A DNA stretch of 64,000 nt from Planctomycetota bacterium (GTDB lineage: Bacteria; Planctomycetota; Phycisphaerae; UBA1845; UTPLA1). Position numbers and translations under genes: made by a program. Positions 51,250 through 61,330 of the stretch are shown here, in pieces. Location: NCBI GenBank assembly GCA_015654675.1, contig JAATGM010000002.1, positions 1 through 64,000 of the forward strand, read 5' to 3'. The first letter of the stretch is position 1, and each line of letters opens with the position of its first letter. The notes under the pieces were generated by a model that was not told where the DNA came from, made no database searches, and worked only from the letters and a program-made list of their open reading frames with translations.

Positions 51250-52245
51250 TCAGTTGACTCGGACGAAGATTGACTTTGAATACTGCGGGTCGCCGGTGAA
51301 GTCGGGGGGGAGGGTGGGCGTGTCGAGTTGCGTCAGGCGTCGGGATGGGGCGGCCGTCTGGAGCGCGGATTCGAGGTCTTCGCGACGGATTTGGCGGTCG
51401 TTGGTTGCGAGGAAGAGGATTCCGCCGGAGTCGAGGAGATTGATCGACTCGCGAACGAGTCTGGGGAGCTGAGTGCGAAGTTCGAAGACCGACGGTGGGC
51501 GGCGGGTTCGCGAAAAGGTGGGGGGGTCGAGGATCAGCATGTCGTAACGGAGCTTTTGGCGCCGGGCGCGATTGAAGAACTCGAAGATGTCGGAGGCGTA
51601 GAAGCGGTGCGAATCGATGGGGAGTTGATTGGCTTCGAAGTTTCGCTTGCCCCATTCCAGATATCGCCTCGATAGATCGACGCTGGCGACGCTCGTTGCG
51701 CCGCCTTTGGCGGCTGCGATCGAGAAACCGCACGCATAGGCGAATGTGTTGAGGACGCGGCGACCGCGGGAGAACTCGGCGACGCGGCGGCGGTTGTTGC
51801 GATGCTCCAGGAAGAGACCGACTGAATAACCATCGAACGGGCGGATGAGAAAGTTGAGGTCGTACTCACGAACTGGGAATTCCTCGGCGGCTGGTTCGCC
51901 GATCCAGGAGGCGGAGTTTTGGTGCGATTCGCGGAGTTCGGGGGTGGCATGGGCGCGGTCCCGTACGAACTGCTTCAGGTAGACGGCGCGGGCGTGCAGT
52001 CCATTGCGCCACTCGAGAAGGTGGGGTCGGAGCAGTTCGGGTGAAGGAACCGGATGGCCTTCATGAATCTGAACGATGAGCACCGGTCCCCATTTTTCGA
52101 TGACGAGTCCTTCGATTCCATCGGCGCGGCCGTGAAAGAGGCGGATGGCTTCGATGGATTTGTCGCGGAGGATCGGAGCGCGGCGGGCCAGTGCGGCGTC
52201 GAGCTTTGACTGTAGTGAATGCGGGCTTGGCACTGGCTGCACTAT
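51250..52245 (-). CDS. Class I SAM-dependent rRNA-type methyltransferase
   Basis: About 331 residues of the RlmI/RlmK-like methyltransferase family (PF10672). Motif I reads VLNTFAYACGFSIAAAKGGA, motif II VASVDLSRRYLEWGKRN, and the catalytic-type DPPTF motif is LILDPPTFSRTRR. Upstream FDGYSVGLFLEHRNNRR is typical for this family (GQKTGFFLDQR-like). The frame remains open up to 52536, but that part overlaps the RND gene in antiparallel codon use and is Arg/Pro/His-rich, so a GTG near 52245 is taken (52236 is another candidate). It follows the RND permease by about 11 bases, probably on the same transcript, although no functional link is obvious. Confidence 0.82.
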   Translation of the reverse strand: MVQPVPSPHSLQSKLDAALARRAPILRDKSIEAIRLFHGRADGIEGLVIEKWGPVLIVQIHEGHPVPSPELLRPHLLEWRNGLHARAVYLKQFVRDRAHATPELRESHQNSASWIGEPAAEEFPVREYDLNFLIRPFDGYSVGLFLEHRNNRRRVAEFSRGRRVLNTFAYACGFSIAAAKGGATSVASVDLSRRYLEWGKRNFEANQLPIDSHRFYASDIFEFFNRARRQKLRYDMLILDPPTFSRTRRPPSVFELRTQLPRLVRESINLLDSGGILFLATNDRQIRREDLESALQTAAPSRRLTQLDTPTLPPDFTGDPQYSKSIFVRVN

Positions 52246-52256
52246 AACCGGGCGAA

Positions 52257-55200
52257 TCAGTTCTGATTGAGGGCTGGAAGCGAAATCGACTCGATCGGGT
52301 GTCGCGCTTCGATTCTCGCAAAGCGGATGGCGATAGAAGGAAGGACGAGAAGGTTCAGCAGGGTTGAGGTCGCGAGGCCGCCGAGGATGACGATGGCCAT
52401 GGGTCCTTCTATCTCGCGGCCGACCTCGCCAGCGCCGAGGGCGATCGGCAGCAACCCTAGTCCGGTGACGGTTGCGGTCATGAGGATGGGGAGGAGCCGC
52501 TCTGATGCGCCACGGAGGACCGTCTCGCTGCTCCATGGATGGCCTTCGATGAGCACGAGGTGCTCAAAGTGGGAGATCATCATCACGGAATTTCGCATGG
52601 TGATGCCGAAGAGCGTCACGAAACCGACGATGGACCCGATCGAGAGCGAATGGCCGGTAAGGGCGACGGCCGCGACGCCACCGACGAACGCGAAGGGCAG
52701 GTTGGCGAGAACGAGGAGCAGGTTTCGGAGACTGCCGAAGACAGACGAGAGCAGGAGCAGCACGGCTGCGCCGGCGAGGGCGGAATGTAGGAGTAATTCG
52801 CTGGTGGCTTCCTGACGGGCTTCGGCTGTACCGCCGAAGTCGACGTAGGTGCCGGCGGGCATTTCGATTCGAGCGACGCGCTGCTGGGCTTCATGGACGA
52901 AGCCGGCGAGGTCGCGACCGTGGACATTTCCGACGACGGACTGGCGCCGGCGGCCGGCGTCGTGCGAGATCGAGTAGCGGCCCGTCGTGGCGTGGAGGTC
53001 GGCCAGATCGCCGAGTCGAGCGGTTGCGCCGCTGCTGTTTCGGATGAGGAGGTCGCCAATGGCTTCGGGGTCCTGGCGGAGTTTCGGATCGAGGATGACG
53101 CTGACGTCGAAGGAGCGTGTGCCTTCATTGACCTGGCCCACGCGCGTGCCCTGATAGGCAGTCTGCATGGCGTTGAGGACTTCAAGCGTCTGGAAGCCGA
53201 GCTGTTTGAGGCGTTCGCGGTCGAGGCGAATGGTCATGAACGGCGCGCCGGGTGGAGCGGCGACACGAATGTCGGCCGCGCCGCGGATAGAGGAGACCGC
53301 CGTCGCGATTTCGCGCGACTTCTCGTCGAGGATGTCGAGGTCGTCACCGTAGACGCTGATGACGACGGGGGAAGTCTCGCCAGTCATCGTTTCGCTGATG
53401 CGATCGCCGAGGAAGGTCATCGTCTCAGATGTCACGCCGGGGTACTTGTCGAGCAGTTCTCCAATCTGTTTTTGTATCTGGGCTTGCTCGGCACCGGGTG
53501 TGTTCGGCATAAGCTCGACGTGGATTTCGGCGCGGTGCGGGCCCCAGGGGTCTTCGCCAAGTTCTGCGCGGCCGGCCTGGAGCTCTACTGTTGCAATGGC
53601 CGGTGCATCGTGGACGCGGACGTTTTCGAGGAGGTCTTTTGAAATACGGTTTCCGACGCGCATCATTTCGGTGAGCGACGAGCCAGGAGGCATATTGAGC
53701 TGGACCACGAAGTGGCCTTCGCGGAACTCAGGGAGGAACTCGGCTCCAAAGCCGGCGGCGAGCCCAATGGCGAGCAGGACGAGGGCGGCGCATGCGGCCA
53801 TGGTCTGGGTCGGGAAGCGGATCAGCCGCGCAAGAATTGAGACATAGCGGGACTTCAGCACTCTGAGAAAGGCCGGTTCGGCTGTGTGGGCCACCGCGCC
53901 GGGCAACATGATGGCGGCCATGGCGGGCGTAACAGTGAGTGCGACCAGGAGCGAGGCGAGGATCGCAAGGATGTAGGCCACGCCGAGCGGTGCGAACATG
54001 CGACCCTGGATGCCGCTCATCGTCAGGACCGGGACGAACAGCAGTACCACGACGAAGGTTGCGTAGACGACGGCGCTTCGAACTTCGAGGGAGGCGCGGA
54101 GGACTATTTCTGTCGCGGGAAGTGGATTGGGTAGCAGGCGGTTCTCTTTCAGCCGGCGGAAAATGTTCTCGACGTCGATGATTGCGTCGTCGACGACTTC
54201 TCCGATGGCGATTGCCAGGCCACCGAGGGTGATCGTATTCAGGGACATGCCGAACCGCTGCATGACGATGATGGCGGTGAGAAGGGATAGCGGGATCGCG
54301 GTGATGGAAATGAGGGCCGTGCGGAAATTGAAGAGAAAGATGAAGAGGACAACGGCGACCAGAATGCCGCCAATGAACAGAGCGTGGGTGACACGATGGA
54401 TGGCCGTTTCAACGAAGGTGGCCGGTCGGTGCAGGCCTGGATAAAGGGTGATGCCCTCGGCTTCAAAGAGCGGCTTCATGGACTCAAGGGCGGCTTCGAG
54501 CGATTGTGTGACTTCAAGCGTGTTTGATCCGTATTGCCCGAGGACTTTGACGAGGACGCCCGGCTCGCCCTGAATGCTTGCGTCACCGAACATCGGCGCG
54601 GCGCCAAGGACGACCTCGGCGACGTCGCGAATGCGAAGGGGCGAGCCGCCCTGATGACTGATGATGGCGTCGCCAAGTTGGTTGGGGTCGGTGGTCTGGC
54701 CCTCGGCCTGGATGATGACACGTTGATTTGGGGTTTCGACGAACCCCGCGCCGCGCACGCCGCTTGCGGTTCGGGCTGCCACGGCTACGTCTTCGACACT
54801 CAGACCGAAAGCGGCAAGGCGATCGGGATCGATGCGGATTTGCAGTTCCTGCGATTCACCTCCCATCACTCCGACGGATGCGACTCCGGGGACTGCCTGA
54901 AGGCGCGGGCGGACTGTCCAGTCGGCAAAGGCGCGGAGTTCGAGGGGGGATTTTTTCTTTGAGACGAGACCGATCTTGAGGACGTCCATCGTGGCTGATG
55001 TGAGTGGCGTCAGCTTTGGGGGTTTAACGCCATCGGGCAGACCGATGGTTGAGAGCTGCTCGGAGATCATCTGTCGGGCGGTGAGGGGGTTTGTGTCGTC
55101 CTTGAAGACGACGGTGACGATTGAGAGGCCCTGGATCGATTGTGATCGGACCGATTCGATTCCGGCTACACCGTTGACGGCGCCTTCGACTTGCTGGGTG

Positions 55201-55394
55201 ACGAGCTGTTCAACCTGTTCGGGAGAGAGACCCGGGGCTTCGGTTTGAATGGTGACCTGGGGCTGGACGAAATCCGGAAAAACATCGAGCTTGGCGCGCG
55301 AGGCGACGTAGGCCCCGTAAGCTGTAATGATCACGGCGAGGGCGAGAACGAGTCGCCGCGCCTGAATTGATGCGCCGATCAGACCTCTCAGCAT
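52257..55394 (-). CDS. Heavy-metal-efflux-type RND permease 2
   Basis: A 1045-residue inner-membrane pump of the CzcA/CusA class with 12 membrane helices and two large periplasmic loops. N-terminal signatures are DVFPDFVQPQVTIQTEAPG and LSPEQVEQLVTQQVEGAVNG. The TM4 motif reads [18 protein letters not shown]; the acidic residues needed for proton relay are present, but the motif differs from the classical CzcA form (DFG..VDGAVV.VEN), so the metal, if it is a metal, is uncertain. The C-terminal half ends with GLLPIALGAGEVGREIEGPM and TLLNLLVLPSIAIRF. It is paired with the adaptor at 55447-56697 and shares operon and probably the outer-membrane channel with permease 1. Confidence 0.93.
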   Translation of the reverse strand: MLRGLIGASIQARRLVLALAVIITAYGAYVASRAKLDVFPDFVQPQVTIQTEAPGLSPEQVEQLVTQQVEGAVNGVAGIESVRSQSIQGLSIVTVVFKDDTNPLTARQMISEQLSTIGLPDGVKPPKLTPLTSATMDVLKIGLVSKKKSPLELRAFADWTVRPRLQAVPGVASVGVMGGESQELQIRIDPDRLAAFGLSVEDVAVAARTASGVRGAGFVETPNQRVIIQAEGQTTDPNQLGDAIISHQGGSPLRIRDVAEVVLGAAPMFGDASIQGEPGVLVKVLGQYGSNTLEVTQSLEAALESMKPLFEAEGITLYPGLHRPATFVETAIHRVTHALFIGGILVAVVLFIFLFNFRTALISITAIPLSLLTAIIVMQRFGMSLNTITLGGLAIAIGEVVDDAIIDVENIFRRLKENRLLPNPLPATEIVLRASLEVRSAVVYATFVVVLLFVPVLTMSGIQGRMFAPLGVAYILAILASLLVALTVTPAMAAIMLPGAVAHTAEPAFLRVLKSRYVSILARLIRFPTQTMAACAALVLLAIGLAAGFGAEFLPEFREGHFVVQLNMPPGSSLTEMMRVGNRISKDLLENVRVHDAPAIATVELQAGRAELGEDPWGPHRAEIHVELMPNTPGAEQAQIQKQIGELLDKYPGVTSETMTFLGDRISETMTGETSPVVISVYGDDLDILDEKSREIATAVSSIRGAADIRVAAPPGAPFMTIRLDRERLKQLGFQTLEVLNAMQTAYQGTRVGQVNEGTRSFDVSVILDPKLRQDPEAIGDLLIRNSSGATARLGDLADLHATTGRYSISHDAGRRRQSVVGNVHGRDLAGFVHEAQQRVARIEMPAGTYVDFGGTAEARQEATSELLLHSALAGAAVLLLLSSVFGSLRNLLLVLANLPFAFVGGVAAVALTGHSLSIGSIVGFVTLFGITMRNSVMMISHFEHLVLIEGHPWSSETVLRGASERLLPILMTATVTGLGLLPIALGAGEVGREIEGPMAIVILGGLATSTLLNLLVLPSIAIRFARIEARHPIESISLPALNQN

Positions 55395-55446
55395 GAGGTC
55401 TGGTCCGGATGGTGCATCGATAATGGAATGATACCAGGCACTGCCA

Positions 55447-56697
55447 CTACTCCTCCGCTTCGGCGGCCTCGAAATGCGGCTTCATTTCCTGACCCAGGAG
55501 AGACTCGGCGCCGACGATGACGACGCTATCACCCGGCTTGGCGCCGTGAAGCGAGAACCAGCCATCGGTGACGGGCTGATCGAGCGAAACTCCGGTTCGC
55601 ACAAACTTGTTTTTGGCTGTTTCGATAAAAACCCAGGATGTCCCGGCGTGGCGGACGATTGCGCTACGCGGCAGCACGACTCCCGTTCGCGGAGTTCCCG
55701 GCAGGTCGATGAAGGCGCGAACGGACATTCCGGGGCGTAGCCAGGATGGTGGTGCGTTGATGGAGACGACGAGCCCGACACCCTGCATTCTGGAATCGAT
55801 GACCGGGACTACGGCCAACATGGTGGCATCAATGGGGTGGTCCGGCATAACCGCGGCAGTGAGCCGGGCTGTGTGGGGCGGATCGGATCCGAGCTGGCCG
55901 GGCGGGGCGGTCAGGCGGGCTAGCAGTCGATCGAAACGGGAGAGGCGAACGATCGGCTGGCCGGCTTCCACGGATTCATCGGGCTGGGCAAAGACGTCGA
56001 CGACTTCACCTCCGCGGGCAATGACGAGGTCGAGGGGACCGGCGGGACCGGATGTGGCTGTAAGGGCCGAGTGAATCAGCTGCATTGTCTCTTCGGCAGC
56101 CTTGAGGCGAGCTTGTTCGGCCTTGAGGTGGGAGAGGGCTTCTTCAATTACGCGATCAGAGACGATGTGGCCCTGTTCGTTGAGGTCGCGCTTGCTGTCG
56201 TAGGAGTGTTGCGCGGCGTCGAGGGCGGCGCGGGCCTGGTCGGCGTCGGAAGCGGCTGCGGCCAATCGCGAGGCGAGATCGGCGCGCTCCATGGCGGTGA
56301 CGCGCGGTTCAATGTCGCCGATGGCTGCGCCGTCGGCGAGCGTGGAACCCAGCGACGGCCAGGGCTTGCCTGGTGCAGTTCGGAGGGTCCCGGCGACCGG
56401 GGCGCGAAGGGTGAATGTCGAGGCCGGGTCGTTCTCGACCAGCCCGTAGGCGATGGCCTGTCGCGGAACGGATGCGGGCGCGAGGGGCTGCACTTTTAGA
56501 TCGATTCGCTGGGCGGATTCGTCGTCGATCGTGACGCCTGACTCGTGCTCGTTTTCCAGCGATGTGGTCGGTTCGGTGGACTGCGCGGCGCGCGGGGCAT
56601 CGTGCGCGCCATCTCGCGAAAAGAAGGCGCGTCCGGCGAGTCCGCCGGCGACAAAGATGCTGATTGCGATGATGGACCAGAAAACTGTTTTCATCAT
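55447..56697 (-). CDS. RND efflux periplasmic adaptor 2
   Basis: A 416-residue membrane-fusion protein. The start is taken at the double ATG 56694-56697, since a longer frame would run into permease 1. An N-terminal membrane anchor (VFWSIIAISIFVAGGLAGRAFF) is followed by lipoyl-like halves (APVAGTLRTAPG and VIARGGEVVDVFAQPDESV), an alpha-hairpin between them (about 165-245) and beta-barrel plus membrane-proximal domains (MSVRAFIDLPGTPRTGVVLP). No Cys lipobox and no Met- or His-rich metal-binding tail are seen. It bridges the permease and the TolC-like channel. Confidence 0.9.
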   Translation of the reverse strand: MMKTVFWSIIAISIFVAGGLAGRAFFSRDGAHDAPRAAQSTEPTTSLENEHESGVTIDDESAQRIDLKVQPLAPASVPRQAIAYGLVENDPASTFTLRAPVAGTLRTAPGKPWPSLGSTLADGAAIGDIEPRVTAMERADLASRLAAAASDADQARAALDAAQHSYDSKRDLNEQGHIVSDRVIEEALSHLKAEQARLKAAEETMQLIHSALTATSGPAGPLDLVIARGGEVVDVFAQPDESVEAGQPIVRLSRFDRLLARLTAPPGQLGSDPPHTARLTAAVMPDHPIDATMLAVVPVIDSRMQGVGLVVSINAPPSWLRPGMSVRAFIDLPGTPRTGVVLPRSAIVRHAGTSWVFIETAKNKFVRTGVSLDQPVTDGWFSLHGAKPGDSVVIVGAESLLGQEMKPHFEAAEAEE

Positions 56698-56740
56698 GGC
56701 TGCCTTAGTCGGCGTTCGCGCGACATCCGCGCGGCGCGCG

Positions 56741-59700
56741 TTACGCGAGAACGGCTCCGACGTTGGTCGGACGCTCCGGGGCATTCCGAAATACCGCCCA
56801 ATAGAGGGCGGGGAGCAGGAACAGATTGAGTATGGTCGATGTCAGAAGGCCTCCCAGGATCACAATGGCCATGGGGTGTTCGATTTCATGACCCGGGCGA
56901 TTGCCCGCGAGCACGAGCGGGAGCAGGCCGAGGCCGGCGCACAGCGCAGTCATGAGAATGGGCGAGAGACGTTCCTCCGCGCCGCGGAGGATGAGTTTCA
57001 AGCCGAAGGGCATGCCTTCTGATTCGAGGTGCCGATAGTGGCTCACGAGCATGATGCCGTTTCTGGCAGCGATGCCGAGGACGGTGACGAATCCGACGAG
57101 CGACCCGAGGGACAGCACCCCGCCGCCGAGTAGCGCGCCGGCCACTCCGCCGATGAGGGCAAACGGCAGCGTGAGGAAGACGAGCGCGGCGAGTCGGGAC
57201 GACTGAAAGTCCATGTGGAGTAGCAGGAAGATACCGACCAGAGCGAATGCGGAGAGCAGGAGCAACTTGTTTCGCGATTCGACACGCGCGGCGTACTCGC
57301 CCAGGAACTCCGGATGGTAGCCGCGATCGAAGGGGAGGGCGCGAACGCGGTCTTCGATGTCGCGAGCGACGCTGCCCAGGTCGCGGTCGCGAACATTGCA
57401 GGTGACGTCTATGCGACGCGAGGCACCTTCACGTTTGATTTCGTTCGGAGTGGAGACGATTGTGACATCCGCCACATCCTTGAGCGGAACGTGGCCGCCA
57501 CCGGGTGTGTCGATAAGCATGTCTCGGATCGCGGCGAGATCGGCGCGGACCGCCTGTTCGCCCCAGACGGTGACATCGAAAGCCATCTGTCTGTCGTAGA
57601 CTTCGCCGACTTTGAGGCCTTTCACGAGGGCAGTGGCGGTGCGACGAATTGCGCCGGAGGTCAGTCCGAACTGCGCGGCAGCTTCGGGGCGGAGGGCGAC
57701 ATGGATTTGCGGGACGAGGACCTGCGGTTCGACTTTGAGGTCAGCGACACCGGGGACATCCTTGATTGCGGCGGCGACTTCCTGGGACTTGGCGCGGAGC
57801 ACTTCGAGGTCCGGGCCGAAGAGACGGACGACGATCGTGGCGCTGGCGCCGGTCAGGACCTCCTTGATACGCTCCTTCAGGTAGGTCAGGACATCGCGAT
57901 AGAGGCCCGGATATCCGTCGACGACTTCCTGGATGCGTGCGACGGTTTTGTCGTATTCGACGTTTGGATCGATACTGATCCAGAGCTCGGTGAAATTGGG
58001 GCCGACGACTTCATCGGCGACTTCCGCGCGCCCGATGTGTGATCCGAAATTGCGAACGCCCGGAACGGAACGCAGCTCTTTGCTGGCTTGAATTGTGATG
58101 CGGCGCATGGCGTCCAGTGACGTGCCTGGTTTTTCGACCCAATGCATTAAGAAATCGGTTTCCTTGAATGAGGGCAGAAATTCCTCGGCGAGGAGCGGAA
58201 TCGCCGCGGCAGCGACCGCGAGCATGACGACCAGCGCGGCGACGGCGCGGCGTGGGCGCATGACGATGATGGGCAACAGCTGGCGATACCAGTTCTTCAA
58301 GACGCGAACGAGCGGTGCATCGCGGCGATGAAGGGGGCCGCGCGGCAGCAACATGAGCGACATGGCAGGCGTGACGGTGAGGGCGACGGCCAGCGAAGCC
58401 AGGATAGCCAGAATGTATGAAATGGCGAGTGGCCGGAAGAACGTGCCGGCCAGGCCCGGAAGGAAAAAGACCGGCAGAAACACAAGGATGACGATCAGAC
58501 TGGCATAGACAACGGCGCTTCGAACCTCGAGCGATGCATTCAGGACGACCTGGAACGTCGGGAGCGGCGTGGCCAACTCGCGATTGAGGCGGAGACGGCG
58601 TGCGATATTTTCGACATCGATGATGGCGTCGTCGACCACTTCACCGACGGCGATGACCAGTCCGGCGAGAACCATGACATTCAGCGTTCCGCCTTTGAGG
58701 TACAGGACGACGGCAGCGCCGAGGACGGAGAGCGGAATGGCCGTCAGACTGATGACGGCGGTTCGCCAATCGTAAAGGAAGACGATCAGCACGGCTGCGA
58801 CGAGTGCGCAGCCAATGAGCATGGCCCGCGACAGGTTGTCAATGGAACGCTCGATGAAGGTCGCGGGGCGGAAGATCGTGGAGTCGATGTTTACGCCCTT
58901 GAGGCCGGGTTTGAGGGCTTCTATCGCGGCGTCGATTTGCCGCGTGACGGAGAGCGTGTTTCCCCAAGGTTGCTTTTCAACGATGAGCAGAAGTCCGGGG
59001 CCATCATTGATGACGGCGTCGCCAATAGGCGGGGGATGGCCTTCGACGATCCTGGCGACATCACCCAGTCGGATCGGCACGCGATTGCGAAAGGACACTA
59101 TTGATCGGGCCAGGTCGGAGGGGTCGACAATCCACGAAGCGTGGCGCACCGCCAGGCGCTGGTTGGGCATGTCGACGAAGCCGCCGGCGCTGACGACGGT
59201 TGCATCGCCGGCGGCCTTCATGACTTCATCCAGCGTGATGCCGTGCGCGCGGAGTACGGCGGGATCGACCAGGATCTGGAGTTGTCGGTCGCGCTGTCCC
59301 CATATGGCGACGTTCGCCACGCCCGGAATTGCCATGAGCTTCGGGCGGATGGTCCACTTGGCGAGCGTCGTGAGGTCCATCTGCGAGAGCGTCGGCGAGG
59401 ATACCCCGATCTTGAGGATGCGGCTGAGTGAAGAGAGCGGAGACAACATGATTGGCGGCCGGGCGAGCGCGGGGAGTCGAGCGGCCTCGATGGCGAGGCG
59501 TTCCTGAACGATCTGGCGGGCCTTGAGCAGATCGGTGCCTTCATTAAACAGCATGACGATTGACGAGAGGCCTTGCACCGACTTGGATCGAATGGTCCGA
59601 AGCCAGGCCGTTCCGTTGAGCGCGTTCTCCAGCGGCACGGTGATCAGATTTTCCACCTCGTCGGTCGATAGTCCGGGGGCCTCGGTTTGTATTTCGACCA

Positions 59701-59836
59701 GCGGGGGGGCGAATTCAGGGAACACGTCGAGTGGTGTGACGCGCGCGGTCTCGACGCCGACGACCAGAAGCCCGACCGCCAGGGCGACCACCGGTACTCG
59801 AAAGCGCAAAGATGTCGTGACAAGCCAAGTCAGCAT
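56741..59836 (-). CDS. Heavy-metal-efflux-type RND permease 1
   Basis: A 1031-residue pump of the same class as the one at 52257-55394 and its paralogue. It opens with [23 protein letters not shown]-like sequence and [22 protein letters not shown]4 carries [18 protein letters not shown], the same variant motif as permease 2. The second half contains [18 protein letters not shown]-like and [20 protein letters not shown] signatures. ATG 59836 starts 30 bases after the adaptor stop. The two permeases may form separate pumps or a mixed trimer, as MdtB/MdtC do; the sequence alone cannot tell. Confidence 0.93.
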   Translation of the reverse strand: MLTWLVTTSLRFRVPVVALAVGLLVVGVETARVTPLDVFPEFAPPLVEIQTEAPGLSTDEVENLITVPLENALNGTAWLRTIRSKSVQGLSSIVMLFNEGTDLLKARQIVQERLAIEAARLPALARPPIMLSPLSSLSRILKIGVSSPTLSQMDLTTLAKWTIRPKLMAIPGVANVAIWGQRDRQLQILVDPAVLRAHGITLDEVMKAAGDATVVSAGGFVDMPNQRLAVRHASWIVDPSDLARSIVSFRNRVPIRLGDVARIVEGHPPPIGDAVINDGPGLLLIVEKQPWGNTLSVTRQIDAAIEALKPGLKGVNIDSTIFRPATFIERSIDNLSRAMLIGCALVAAVLIVFLYDWRTAVISLTAIPLSVLGAAVVLYLKGGTLNVMVLAGLVIAVGEVVDDAIIDVENIARRLRLNRELATPLPTFQVVLNASLEVRSAVVYASLIVILVFLPVFFLPGLAGTFFRPLAISYILAILASLAVALTVTPAMSLMLLPRGPLHRRDAPLVRVLKNWYRQLLPIIVMRPRRAVAALVVMLAVAAAAIPLLAEEFLPSFKETDFLMHWVEKPGTSLDAMRRITIQASKELRSVPGVRNFGSHIGRAEVADEVVGPNFTELWISIDPNVEYDKTVARIQEVVDGYPGLYRDVLTYLKERIKEVLTGASATIVVRLFGPDLEVLRAKSQEVAAAIKDVPGVADLKVEPQVLVPQIHVALRPEAAAQFGLTSGAIRRTATALVKGLKVGEVYDRQMAFDVTVWGEQAVRADLAAIRDMLIDTPGGGHVPLKDVADVTIVSTPNEIKREGASRRIDVTCNVRDRDLGSVARDIEDRVRALPFDRGYHPEFLGEYAARVESRNKLLLLSAFALVGIFLLLHMDFQSSRLAALVFLTLPFALIGGVAGALLGGGVLSLGSLVGFVTVLGIAARNGIMLVSHYRHLESEGMPFGLKLILRGAEERLSPILMTALCAGLGLLPLVLAGNRPGHEIEHPMAIVILGGLLTSTILNLFLLPALYWAVFRNAPERPTNVGAVLA

Positions 59837-59865
59837 GGATGTAACCTGTCGGTCGAGCGTCCGTT

Positions 59866-61170
59866 TTACTTTCCGGCGCCGAATTCAACTCCAAACAGTT
59901 CCGCGGCGCCGTCGGTGACGATGGTCATTCCGGGTTCAAGGCCGCGGGCAATGATGGCGTCCTGCCCTTCAACGCCGCGTACCTCCACGCGGCGCCGGGT
60001 GAATTTCTGTGATTGGGTCTGTTGATAGACCCATGTTCCGCCGTGCATGTCGTGGAGGAGCGCAGACCAGGGAACCACCAATCCGGATTGCGGTTCGCGC
60101 AATGGAATCCACACGCCGACGCGCTGTTGCGGCCGGAAATTTGACTCAGGGTTGGCGAGTCGAAAGAAGACATCGACACTGGCAGAGAGAGGGTCGGCGG
60201 ATGGGGCGCCGGAAACACGCTCGACCAACTCCAGTCCGGGCGTCATTCGGCCGTTCAGCCCGCCGACGCGAACCTGTCCGTCCAAGTCCAGTTCATCCAA
60301 CGCCCCGACGTAGATCGGTACGCGAATCCATAGTGGGTTGACGGCGACCAATCTTGCGACGAGTGCGCTTGCCGCGATGACTTCGCCGGGTGCGACGGTC
60401 AGGTCGGCGAGGATGCCATCGAAGGGCGCGACGAGGTCGAGGCCATGTTGTGGATCGGCGTGCATTCCCTGAGCGGCGTTACTCCATGCCGTCGTCTTTG
60501 CTTCGGCGGCTTCGAGCCGGGATTTCGCCAGATCATGTTCGGCTTTGGCCTCATCCAAAAGCTTTTCGCTGGTTACGTTGTCTTTGCGCAGGCGCTCCAC
60601 GCGATCGAGCCGGGCGCGGGCGGCTTCCAATTGCACTTGTGCCGCTGATACTTCGCCCTCCGCCTGGGCGCGGGCCGCATCGAAATCCGCTGTCGCGCGG
60701 GCGAGCGAAATTCGCTCCGATGGCATCAGGACTTCGCGCCCGGCCATTACGACGGGCTGCAGGCGTAGAATCGGTTGGCCCTTTTTCATCATTGATCCGG
60801 GCACGGGTGTGGCCTTGCCGTCGATGGCGGTGATCGTTCCCGAAAACGGCGCGGCGAGTTGTATGGCATTTCCAGGAGGGACCATTGTTTCACCGCCAAA
60901 GAGTCGTCGGCGGGAAATCTTTTCCACGCGCGCTGGCACGGTCTTGATTGCGAGGCGCGCTATTGCCTCGGGTGTCAGCGAAATGGTCGTCAGTGCTGCT
61001 TCAGTGACACGGTTTTCCACTGTCGCCGGGGCAAGCCCTTTGACTTTTTCTGGCCGGTTTTCGGGCTCGCCTTGTGAGCGGGCGGGCTCGACTGATACGA
61101 GCGCCAGCGAGGCGAGTACCCGTAAGGCCGTCGAAACGGGAGACCTTATGTGTTTGTGTTTTTGTTTCAT
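59866..61170 (-). CDS. RND efflux periplasmic adaptor 1
   Basis: A 434-residue membrane-fusion protein with a signal peptide ([18 protein letters not shown]). The order of parts is typical: N-terminal strand region, lipoyl half ([20 protein letters not shown]), long alpha-hairpin coiled-coil (about 155-235, with [19 protein letters not shown]), second lipoyl half ([20 protein letters not shown]), beta-barrel and membrane-proximal domain ([20 protein letters not shown]). It lacks the extra N-terminal His-rich domain of some CzcB proteins. Its ATG follows the stop of the 40-residue gene by 20 bases. Confidence 0.92.
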   Translation of the reverse strand: MKQKHKHIRSPVSTALRVLASLALVSVEPARSQGEPENRPEKVKGLAPATVENRVTEAALTTISLTPEAIARLAIKTVPARVEKISRRRLFGGETMVPPGNAIQLAAPFSGTITAIDGKATPVPGSMMKKGQPILRLQPVVMAGREVLMPSERISLARATADFDAARAQAEGEVSAAQVQLEAARARLDRVERLRKDNVTSEKLLDEAKAEHDLAKSRLEAAEAKTTAWSNAAQGMHADPQHGLDLVAPFDGILADLTVAPGEVIAASALVARLVAVNPLWIRVPIYVGALDELDLDGQVRVGGLNGRMTPGLELVERVSGAPSADPLSASVDVFFRLANPESNFRPQQRVGVWIPLREPQSGLVVPWSALLHDMHGGTWVYQQTQSQKFTRRRVEVRGVEGQDAIIARGLEPGMTIVTDGAAELFGVEFGAGK

Positions 61171-61190
61171 TTCAGATCCAGCCGGCTCGG

Positions 61191-61313
61191 TCAGAACAGG
61201 AACGCGGCGAGTCCCTGCCTGAAGAAACTCAGGAAGAAATTCAGAAAGATTCCCATCAGATCGAGAAGCGATTGCGTTATGGCACTAATCAGGTCCGGTG
61301 ACGTAGTTCCCAT
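61191..61313 (-). CDS. 40-residue membrane peptide in the RND operon
   Basis: ATG 61313 is preceded by the sequence AAGGAGGTAAGAACGAAC, one of the strongest ribosome sites in the window, which starts directly at the TolC-gene stop codon (TGA overlapping the site). The frame is 40 codons and stops at 61191. The product begins MGTTSPDLISAITQSLLDLM and continues as a very hydrophobic Phe/Leu-rich helix (GIFLNFFLSFFRQGLAAFLF), so it is a single-pass or amphipathic membrane peptide. By size and position it may be an accessory to the pump, as AcrZ is to AcrB; there is no sequence similarity I can claim. It lies between the TolC-like gene and adaptor 1 with gaps of 17 and 20 bases. Confidence 0.65.
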   Translation of the reverse strand: MGTTSPDLISAITQSLLDLMGIFLNFFLSFFRQGLAAFLF

Positions 61314-61330
61314 GTTCGTTCTTACCTCCT

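Noticed and set aside
52246-52536. N-terminal extension of the methyltransferase by about 97 codons
   Set aside because: It overlaps the 3' end of the RND permease gene, which has clear family sequence there; the extension is Arg/Pro/His-rich as expected of an out-of-frame reading.
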